This document shows positions 1 to 5,428 of a stretch of 5,428 nt of DNA, one piece after another (position 1 is the stretch's first letter; every line of letters starts with the position of its first letter). Made by a program: the position numbers and the translations under genes. Origin of the DNA: Desulfobacterales bacterium (lineage in GTDB: Bacteria; Desulfobacterota; Desulfobacteria; Desulfobacterales; Desulfobacteraceae); the NCBI GenBank assembly GCA_022361095.1, contig JAKSBO010001137.1, forward strand, positions 1-5,428, given 5' to 3'. Under the pieces are notes generated by a model, which ran no database searches, was not told where the DNA came from, and worked only from the letters and a program-made list of their open reading frames with translations.

Positions 1-1475
1 CGAACCGGAAGTACGGCGGAACCGGCCTCGGTTTATCTATTTCAAGGGAACTTGCCAAACTGCTCGGTGGGTTTATCCATCTTGAAAGCCGTGTGAATCA
101 GGGCAGCACCTTTATTGTCGTTATTCCCGAAAACCATGATACTCAGCCGCCCAAAGCCCAAACCAAGGAAAATACAGTGCCGGAATCAGAGATGCCGGTA
201 CAAAAAACGGTACCGGAAAAAGTGCCAAAAAAACCGGGCCTGCCCGACGGCGTCTCTCTAAAGGGTGACTTTATCGGGGATGACAGAGAAAATTTGGATC
301 CCGGGGACAAGGTACTGCTGGTTATTGAAGATGACTATAAATCAGCCGAACTGATGCGGGATTATTCAAGAGAGCGCGGGTTCAAATGCATCGTGGCTGA
401 AAACGGGGAAACCGGACTCTATTTTGCCGAATATTATCTGCCCAGTGCCATTATCCTGGATATCGGGCTGCCCGGTATTGACGGCTGGACGGTTATGGAA
501 CGGCTGAAAAATAATTCCGGCCTGAGTCATATTCCGGTTCATTTCATGTCCGCAGGCGAGGGGACTATGGATGCTATGCGCATGGGCGCCATCGGGTTTT
601 TATCCAAACCGATCAGCATTGCAAAGGTTGATGAAACCTTTGCAAATATTGAGAATATTATTGCTAAGCCGATTAAAAATCTTTTAATCGTGGAGGATGA
701 CCCTATCCAAAGTGAAAGTATGAAGGAGCTGATTGGCAACGGGGATGTTGTTACGACGATTGTGCCAACCGGGAATGAAGCGTATCAAAAGCTTTCAGAA
801 GGCCTGTTTGACTGCATGGTACTGGATCTTGGCCTGGAAGATATGTCCGGATTTGAGCTGCTTGAAAAAATAAATAAAAATCATTCGTTATCCAGGATTC
901 CGGTTATCGTTTACACCGGCAGGGACCTATCTGAAAAAGAAGATAAACAGCTTCGCCGGTATACGGAGAGCATCATTATCAAAGGCGCCAAATCACCGGA
1001 ACGGCTCCTGGAAGAATCAGCCTTGTTCCTGCATCGTGTTGAGTCAAATCTTCCCAGGGATAAACAAAAGATATTGAAAATGGTGCATGCCAAGGAGACC
1101 GTACTGGGTGAAAAAACAATCCTGGTTGCCGATGACGATATAAGAAATGTTTTTGCACTTTCAAGTATCCTCGAAGACAAAGGCATGACGGTTATTGTTG
1201 CCCGGGACGGGGCGGAAGCCCTTGAAAAGGTAAGAAAACATAAAGAGATTGATATTGTATTGATGGATATCATGATGCCGAATATGGATGGGTATGAGGC
1301 AATAAAAACGATCCGCAAAGATGCCGGGAATAAAAAACTGCCCATCATTGCACTGACCGCTAAGGCCATGAAAGGCGACCGGAATAAATGTATTGAAGCC
1401 GGCGCAAATGATTATCTGGCAAAACCCGTTGATACGGATAAATTGGTTGCCATGCTCAGAGTCTGGTTATATTAA
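1..1475 (+). CDS. Hybrid sensor histidine kinase, C-terminal part (HATPase end plus three receiver domains), 5'-truncated by window
   Basis: The reading frame is open from base 3 to the TAA at 1473-1475, giving 490 visible residues; the true start lies outside the window. Visible residues 4-23 carry the G2 ATP-lid motif (YGGTGLGLSI) and the helix after it, the end of a HATPase_c domain. Residues about 43-100 are a Pro/Lys/Glu-rich, low-complexity linker, probably a flexible tether. Three receiver domains follow. REC1 (~103-217) has acidic residues E109/D110/D111, phospho-acceptor D153 and Lys202 (SKP). REC2 (~227-345) has D232/D233, D275 and Lys327, but this Lys is followed by Gly instead of Pro. 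REC3 (~372-489) has D377/D378, D422, Thr452 and Lys474 (AKP). All three look able to accept phosphate. The sensor input and His-box are not visible. The role inferred is a cytoplasmic autokinase and phosphorelay hub for the cheR-cheB-kinase operon that follows. The GTG at 93 is internal to the ATP-binding domain and is not a real start. Confidence 0.95.
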   Translation, partial: NRKYGGTGLGLSISRELAKLLGGFIHLESRVNQGSTFIVVIPENHDTQPPKAQTKENTVPESEMPVQKTVPEKVPKKPGLPDGVSLKGDFIGDDRENLDPGDKVLLVIEDDYKSAELMRDYSRERGFKCIVAENGETGLYFAEYYLPSAIILDIGLPGIDGWTVMERLKNNSGLSHIPVHFMSAGEGTMDAMRMGAIGFLSKPISIAKVDETFANIENIIAKPIKNLLIVEDDPIQSESMKELIGNGDVVTTIVPTGNEAYQKLSEGLFDCMVLDLGLEDMSGFELLEKINKNHSLSRIPVIVYTGRDLSEKEDKQLRRYTESIIIKGAKSPERLLEESALFLHRVESNLPRDKQKILKMVHAKETVLGEKTILVADDDIRNVFALSSILEDKGMTVIVARDGAEALEKVRKHKEIDIVLMDIMMPNMDGYEAIKTIRKDAGNKKLPIIALTAKAMKGDRNKCIEAGANDYLAKPVDTDKLVAMLRVWLY

Positions 1476-1477
1476 TG
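1473..1477 (+). promoter_or_regulatory. TAATG stop/start overlap coupling the hybrid kinase and cheR
   Basis: The TAA stop of the hybrid kinase (1473-1475) shares its last base with the ATG of the methyltransferase gene (1475-1477). I see no good Shine-Dalgarno sequence in the 20 bases before this ATG (the region reads as T-rich with only GAG in it). Translation of cheR therefore probably depends on ribosomes finishing the kinase gene. Coupling is inferred; the overlap is seen directly. Confidence 0.75.
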
Positions 1478-2311
1478 CATAGTGCCAGGGAAAATATCAA
1501 AAATCAGCAGATAGAAATTCGGCTGCTGCTTGAGGCGGTCAGTCTGAAATATGGATACGATTTTAAAAATTATTCTTTTGCTCATTTAAAACGCAGGCTT
1601 GAAAAGCGTATGAACTTGAGCGATATGAACAATTTTTCACAAATGCAGCATCGTTTAATTTACGATGAGTCCTTTTTTAATTTGCTTTTGCTTGATTTGT
1701 CGATCAACGTGACAGAGATGTTCAGAGACCCGTGGGTTTATAAAAAAATCAGGGGGACTGTCATCCCTGTTTTGAAGACCTATCCATACATTAAAATCTG
1801 GCATGCAGGTTGTTCAACCGGGCAGGAAGTCTATTCAATGGCTATTCTTCTTGAAGAGGAAGGTATGAAGAAAAGAGCCCAGCTATATGCAACGGATTTT
1901 AATGAGTTAATTTTATCCAAGGCCAAAGACGGTATCTACCCGATGGATGTGATGCGTGAATATATAAATAATTATCAGAAATCGGGCGGGAAAAAAGATT
2001 TTTCAGACTATTATGCTGCTGATTATAGCCATGCGGTTATCAAGTGCAGCCTGAGGGATAAAATTCTTTTTTCATCCCATAATCTGGTTACGGATGGGGT
2101 TTTTGGTGAAATGAATCTGATTTTCTGTCGCAATGTTTTGATTTATTTCAACAAAGATCTTCAGAATAGAGTTCTCAAATTATTTCATGACAGCCTCTGC
2201 CCGGGCGGTTTTCTATGCCTGGGCACAAAGGAAAGCATCAAATTTTCCGAACTGTCGGATGCATTTGAGATCGTGTGTGACCAGGAAAAAATATATCGTA
2301 AGCGGCGTTAA
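1475..2311 (+). CDS. cheR: CheR-type protein-glutamate O-methyltransferase
   Basis: A 278-residue protein, close to the usual CheR length (about 270-290). It transfers methyl groups from S-adenosylmethionine to glutamate side chains, classically on chemoreceptors, in the cytoplasm. The N-terminal all-helical CheR_N domain covers about 10-75 and contains the basic helix around HLKRRLEKRM (37-46). The segment INVTEMFRD (77-85) corresponds to the conserved TxFFR region with the active-site Arg84. SAM-binding motif I is WHAGCSTGQEVYS (109-121), the acidic ribose-binding residue is D141 (ATDFN), and NLIFCRNVLIYF (214-225) is the conserved C-terminal family motif. No TPR or receiver-binding C-terminal extension is present. 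The start is fixed by the one-base overlap with the upstream kinase. No MCP is in the window, so the substrate is unknown; I infer it is a signalling protein of this same module. The family call is firm, a role in chemotaxis is not. Confidence 0.95.
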   Translation: MHSARENIKNQQIEIRLLLEAVSLKYGYDFKNYSFAHLKRRLEKRMNLSDMNNFSQMQHRLIYDESFFNLLLLDLSINVTEMFRDPWVYKKIRGTVIPVLKTYPYIKIWHAGCSTGQEVYSMAILLEEEGMKKRAQLYATDFNELILSKAKDGIYPMDVMREYINNYQKSGGKKDFSDYYAADYSHAVIKCSLRDKILFSSHNLVTDGVFGEMNLIFCRNVLIYFNKDLQNRVLKLFHDSLCPGGFLCLGTKESIKFSELSDAFEIVCDQEKIYRKRR

Positions 2312-2315
2312 TCAA

Positions 2316-2321
2316 AAGGGA
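2316..2321 (+). promoter_or_regulatory. Ribosome binding site of cheB (AAGGGA)
   Basis: AAGGGA lies 8 bases before the ATG at 2330, a good position and a fair match to the Shine-Dalgarno consensus. It sits in the 18-base gap after cheR and supports the ATG at 2330 as start. It is the only clear ribosome binding site between the operon genes: cheR starts on a stop overlap and the last gene follows an A-tract. Confidence 0.65.
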
Positions 2322-2329
2322 CAATATAC

Positions 2330-2905
2330 ATGGCAGTATCGAAGCATTCATATGAAGCGGTTGTGGTTGGCGTTTCAGCCGGCGGACTGGCTGCGCTTGC
2401 AGAAATTCTGCCTAGGTTGGATAAAAACATGACCCTTCCTGTCATGATTGTGCAGCACCAAAGTAATGATTCCGATGATTTCCTTGTCAGATACTTTGAT
2501 CGGTTGTGCCGGCATTCAGTGAAAGAGGCCGAAGATAAAATGCCGGTGGAATCCGGCACAATTTATTTTGCACCGGTAAACTACCATCTATTGGTGGAAC
2601 CCGATAAAACCCTTTCCCTGTCAACGGACGCCCGGGTGAATTACTCTCGCCCTTCCATTGATGTCCTGTTTGAATCGGCAGCAGATACCTACACGGACCG
2701 GATAATCGGCATCATCCTGACCGGGGCTAACACGGACGGAACAACTGGTGCAGCCAGGATTAAAAAACTGGGGGGGCTGATCATCGTTCAGGACCCTGAA
2801 ACCGCCGAGGCAGAAGCCATGCCGATGTCCGTAATCAGGCATGTCCAGGTAGACCATATCCTTCCTTTGAACAGGATAGGAGATTTCGTTAACAGTTTGA
2901 ATTAA
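2330..2905 (+). CDS. cheB: CheB-type protein-glutamate methylesterase, catalytic domain only (no receiver)
   Basis: A 191-residue protein that is entirely the CheB methylesterase domain; classical CheB is about 350 residues because it has an N-terminal receiver domain, which is absent here. It hydrolyses methyl-glutamate esters (and in classical systems deamidates Gln), reversing CheR. The catalytic triad is visible: Ser16 in VVGVSAGGL, His43 in MIVQHQ, and Asp136 in LTGANTDGTTGA. The family segment GTIYFAPVNYHLLVE (76-90) and the SRPSIDVLFESAA stretch (106-118) are also present. The start ATG has a well-placed AAGGGA upstream and falls just before the first beta strand, so no receiver was lost through a wrong start; cheR occupies the upstream sequence. 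It lies 18 bases after cheR. Without its own receiver, control by phosphorylation must come from a partner, possibly one of the four receivers encoded alongside, or activity may be constitutive; this is inference. Confidence 0.95.
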   Translation: MAVSKHSYEAVVVGVSAGGLAALAEILPRLDKNMTLPVMIVQHQSNDSDDFLVRYFDRLCRHSVKEAEDKMPVESGTIYFAPVNYHLLVEPDKTLSLSTDARVNYSRPSIDVLFESAADTYTDRIIGIILTGANTDGTTGAARIKKLGGLIIVQDPETAEAEAMPMSVIRHVQVDHILPLNRIGDFVNSLN

Positions 2906-2913
2906 AAAAAATT

Positions 2914-4488
2914 ATGAAGAAGATTTCCGTACTGGCCGTTGATGACCGGCCTGAAAACCTTTTGGCCCTGGAGAACCTTCTTGAATCTCCGGAACTGGAG
3001 ATCGTAAAGGCCGGCTCCGGGCGTGAGGCGTTGTATAAAACAATTAATCATGAGTTTGCGCTTATCCTTCTTGATGTCCAGATGCCGGATATGGACGGAT
3101 ATGAGACGGCTGAGCTGTTAAGAAGTGTTAAAAAGACAAGGACAGTCCCTATTATTTTCGTTACAGCCGCGAACAAAGAAGATCATCATGTGTTTAAGGG
3201 GTATGAATCGGGTGCGGTTGATTATCTTCTTAAACCTTTGGAACCGGTTATTCTTACAAGCAAGGTAAAAATATTCACTGAACTGTATAAGCAAAGAATA
3301 CTGCTTGAAGAAAAAACCGAAGAGGTCCGAAGTTTGAGAAATTACCTGTCCAATATTATTGATTCCATGCCTTCCATTCTTATCGGCGTGGATAACAAAA
3401 CCCGGATCACACATTGGAATCTCCGGGCCAGGGAGATAACCCGAATACCAAAGGAGGTTGCCAAAGGCAAACCGCTTGAAAACATATTTCCACAACTTGA
3501 AAATGGTACGGAATATGTACAACAAGCCATTGAATCCCAGCAGGTGTATCATCATCCACGCTGCACAAGGCAGGAAAAAGGACGGCTTGTTTACGAAGAC
3601 ATTACCATTTACCCCCTGGTATCCAATGGCATGGAGGGCGCTGTGATCCGAATTGATGATGCGACCGAAAGAGTTAAAATGGAAGAGATGATGACTGAAA
3701 CGGAAAAAATGCTTTCATTAGGAGGCCTTGCAGCAGGTATCGCCCATGAAATCAATAATCCCCTGGCAGGGATGATGCAGAGTGCAATTGTCATGAAGTC
3801 CAGGCTTGAAAGTATGAATATGCCTGCAAATTTACAAGTTGCAGAGGAACTCAGTATTAAAATGAAGGATGTCAGGGCGTTTATGGACAAGAGGGAGATT
3901 TTTCGCATGATTGATTCGATTCATAATTCGGGTTCACGTGCGGCTGAAATCGTTAATTCCATGCTTGTTTTTGCAAGGAAATCGGATGCCGGCGACATCT
4001 CTTACCACTATCTCAACACGCTTATGGATGACATTCTGGAACTGGCTGCCACAGATTATGACCTTAAACAAGATTATGATTTTAAGTCCATTGAAATCAT
4101 AAAACAATATGACGAAAGATTGCCCATGCTGCCTTGTGAACGCGCAAGGATCCAGCAGGTGCTGCTGAACCTTCTTCGTAATGGTGCCCAGGCAATGCAC
4201 GCTGCTGAAACAAAATCTCCCAGATTTATCATTAGAACTTACAAAGCAGAAGAATCTGACATGCTCTGCATGGAAATCGAAGATAATGGACCCGGTATGG
4301 ATGAGGAGACCCGCTCAAAGGTATTTGATCCGTTTTTTACGACTAAACCGGTTGGTATAGGAACGGGATTAGGACTCTCTGTGTCTTATTTCATCATCAC
4401 CAAAAACCATAAAGGCAAAATGGATGTCATTTCTAAACCTGGCAGTGGTGCTACTTTTAAAATCAGCCTTCCCCTTAAAAGGAATTAA
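2914..4488 (+). CDS. Receiver-PAS-histidine kinase (response regulator fused to sensor kinase)
   Basis: A 524-residue protein with no signal peptide or membrane segment, so cytoplasmic. REC (~4-122): acidic pair D10/D11, phospho-acceptor D54 ([11 protein letters not shown]), Thr84 and Lys107 (LKP), all intact. A short charged helix (~123-145), likely a signalling coiled coil, joins it to a PAS domain (~146-255). The HisKA dimerisation domain has His278 in [14 protein letters not shown]. Its second helix (~330-356, [16 protein letters not shown]) is set apart by an inserted helical stretch at ~297-330. HATPase_c (~405-521) shows the N box (N419, N423), G1 (DNGPG, 457-461), the F box (FDPFFTTKP, 471-479) and G2 (GIGTGLGL, 481-488). 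It should autophosphorylate on His278, with its own D54 or the receivers of the upstream kinase as acceptors. The ATG lies 8 bases after the cheB stop, with only an A-tract and no clear Shine-Dalgarno between, suggesting coupled translation. No DNA-binding output is present. What PAS senses cannot be told. Confidence 0.95.
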   Translation: MKKISVLAVDDRPENLLALENLLESPELEIVKAGSGREALYKTINHEFALILLDVQMPDMDGYETAELLRSVKKTRTVPIIFVTAANKEDHHVFKGYESGAVDYLLKPLEPVILTSKVKIFTELYKQRILLEEKTEEVRSLRNYLSNIIDSMPSILIGVDNKTRITHWNLRAREITRIPKEVAKGKPLENIFPQLENGTEYVQQAIESQQVYHHPRCTRQEKGRLVYEDITIYPLVSNGMEGAVIRIDDATERVKMEEMMTETEKMLSLGGLAAGIAHEINNPLAGMMQSAIVMKSRLESMNMPANLQVAEELSIKMKDVRAFMDKREIFRMIDSIHNSGSRAAEIVNSMLVFARKSDAGDISYHYLNTLMDDILELAATDYDLKQDYDFKSIEIIKQYDERLPMLPCERARIQQVLLNLLRNGAQAMHAAETKSPRFIIRTYKAEESDMLCMEIEDNGPGMDEETRSKVFDPFFTTKPVGIGTGLGLSVSYFIITKNHKGKMDVISKPGSGATFKISLPLKRN

Positions 4489-4515
4489 ACGCAGTAAAAT
4501 AACATCCTTTGCGTT
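4488..4515 (+). terminator. Weak candidate hairpin between convergent genes (possible bidirectional terminator)
   Basis: AACGCA at 4488-4493 is the inverted complement of TGCGTT at 4510-4515, a 6-bp stem with a 16-base loop, and it fills nearly all of the 25-base gap between the two stop codons. On the + strand the right arm is followed by a T-rich stretch (ATTCTTTCATTTTT), and on the - strand the other arm is followed by TTTAATT. The stem is short and the loop large, so this is a weak candidate, supported mainly by its position between convergent genes. Confidence 0.3.
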
Positions 4516-5428
4516 ATTCTTTCATTTTTAACTGCCATTGCTTCCAGATCATATAAACGACCGGTATGATGATCAATGTGAGTATGGCGGACGAGATAAG
4601 GCCGCCTACCATGGGGGCTGCAATACGTTTCATCACCCCGGAACCTGTTTCCGTCCCCGTCATCACCGGGAGCAAGCCGATAAGGGTGGTGGCAACCGTC
4701 ATTATTTTTGGCCGGACCCGCTCTACAGCACCTTCAACAATGGCTGAAGAGAGATCTTTCAGGGTATTCAACCTTTTGCTTGCGGCATAGCGCTCAAACA
4801 CTTCGTCCAGGTAAACCAGCATGACTACACCTGTTTCGGCAGCCAGCCCCGACAGGGCGATGAACCCTACAATGACCGCTACAGAGAGGTTGTAATCAAG
4901 GAAGAATATCAGCCAGATCCCGCCCACCAGGCTGAAGGGAAGCGTTGCCATGACAATGGCGGCTTCACTGATATTTTTAAAGTGGATAAAAAGCAGCAGA
5001 AAAATGATCCCCAGGGTGGCCGGGATAATAATATTCAGCTTCTTTCTGGCCTTTTCCATATATTCAAACTGGCCGGACCAGACAATGGAATATCCTGCCG
5101 GGATATCAATGCTGTGATCAATGACGGCTCTGGCTTCCTTGACATAGGTGCCCACATCCACGCCCCTGATGTCAACGTAGATCCAGGCGGTACGCCTGGA
5201 ATTTTCGCTTTTTATACCGGCCGGGCCCTTGTGCAGGGAAATATGGCAGACTTGGGCCAGGGGAACATGGGCTCCGGTTTTGGTGGGCACCAATACCCGT
5301 TTGAGCCGGTCAATATTATCCCGCAGTTCCCTGTTGTACCTCAGGTTGACCGGATACCGCTCCAGCCCCTCCACGGTATAAGAGACATTCATCCCGCCGA
5401 TGGCCGTCATGATCACATCCTGGACATC
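4514..5428 (-). CDS. cusA: CusA/CzcA-family heavy-metal efflux RND transporter, C-terminal part, 5'-truncated by window
   Basis: The frame is open from the window edge to the TAA at 4514-4516, giving about 304 residues of a family usually near 1,030-1,060. This is the inner-membrane proton-driven pump of a tripartite Cus/Czc-type export system, working with a periplasmic adaptor and an outer membrane channel. The fragment begins in the second periplasmic loop (VIMTAIGGMN, TVEGLERYPVNLRY), passes the SENSRRTAWIYVDIRG and WSGQFEYMEKA segments, and then shows five hydrophobic segments consistent with TM8-TM12. Numbering from the GTG at 5416, these lie at about 128-146, 152-172, 176-202, 238-254 and 266-290. 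Glu194 (LAAETGVVML) and Lys237 (RPKIMT) match the proton-relay residues E939 and K984 of E. coli CusA, from memory of that sequence. The GTG at 5416 is internal, since family sequence continues upstream (DVQD). The metal cannot be assigned because the metal-binding region lies outside. CusA-like is more likely than CzcA, but not certain. It is convergent with the signalling operon. Confidence 0.93.
   Translation of the reverse strand, partial: DVQDVIMTAIGGMNVSYTVEGLERYPVNLRYNRELRDNIDRLKRVLVPTKTGAHVPLAQVCHISLHKGPAGIKSENSRRTAWIYVDIRGVDVGTYVKEARAVIDHSIDIPAGYSIVWSGQFEYMEKARKKLNIIIPATLGIIFLLLFIHFKNISEAAIVMATLPFSLVGGIWLIFFLDYNLSVAVIVGFIALSGLAAETGVVMLVYLDEVFERYAASKRLNTLKDLSSAIVEGAVERVRPKIMTVATTLIGLLPVMTGTETGSGVMKRIAAPMVGGLISSAILTLIIIPVVYMIWKQWQLKMKE

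Noticed and set aside
911..1369. 152-residue open frame on the - strand
   Set aside because: It lies wholly opposite the REC2-REC3 region of the hybrid kinase, is rich in Ser, Arg and Ile as antisense shadows usually are, and resembles no family I know.
93..1475. GTG at 93 as the start of a stand-alone triple-receiver protein
   Set aside because: The same frame is open to the window edge and encodes the ATP-lid motif (YGGTGLGL) of a histidine kinase just before it, so the GTG is internal and the gene is truncated by the window.
2187..2432. 81-residue + frame bridging cheR and cheB
   Set aside because: It overlaps the conserved ends of both genes out of frame, and its sequence is the shifted reading of cheR and cheB codons.
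2903..2911. Run of eight A residues between cheB and the next kinase as a slippage site or terminator
   Set aside because: The cheB stop codon is read before most of the run, so slippage there could not fuse the proteins, and no stem precedes it to make a terminator.
3118..3555. 145-residue open frame on the - strand
   Set aside because: It is opposite the receiver-PAS part of a clearly conserved kinase, with no ribosome binding site or recognisable domain.
4514..5416. GTG at 5416 as the start of a short membrane protein
   Set aside because: Family sequence continues to the window edge (DVQD before it), and the product would lack the first two thirds of an RND pump. It is a window truncation.

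Overview
The window holds four complete or near-complete signalling genes in a row on the + strand, followed by the 3' end of a convergent metal-efflux gene. No RNA gene, mobile element, CRISPR array or long non-coding stretch is visible, and the longest gap between real genes is 25 bases. Protein features suggest a Gram-negative bacterium: an HME-type RND pump needs an outer membrane partner. The combination of many-receiver hybrid kinases with stand-alone CheR and CheB fits a Deltaproteobacterium (Desulfobacterales-like) or a similar environmental Proteobacterium. That placement is an impression from sequence style, not a result.

Layout: (1) bases 1-1475, the C-terminal part of a hybrid histidine kinase, with the end of the ATP-binding domain and then three receiver domains; (2) 1475-2311, a CheR-type SAM-dependent methyltransferase whose ATG overlaps the previous stop by one base; (3) 2330-2905, a CheB methylesterase catalytic domain with no receiver domain; (4) 2914-4488, a 524-residue protein with receiver, PAS and histidine kinase parts in that order; (5) 4514-5428 on the - strand, the last ~304 residues of a CusA/CzcA-like heavy-metal RND transporter, cut by the window edge.

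Genes 1-4 are packed with -1, 18 and 8 bases between them and are very probably one operon. Together they form an alternative chemosensory-like or phosphorelay module: two kinases, four receiver domains, and a methylation/demethylation enzyme pair. No chemoreceptor (MCP), CheW, CheA or DNA-binding output domain is visible. By inference, the kinase upstream of base 1, or a partner outside the window, is what CheR and CheB modify, and phosphoryl groups pass between the two kinases through the receivers. The output and the signal cannot be read from this window. The RND gene is convergent and so not part of the operon; a link through metal or envelope stress is only a possibility.
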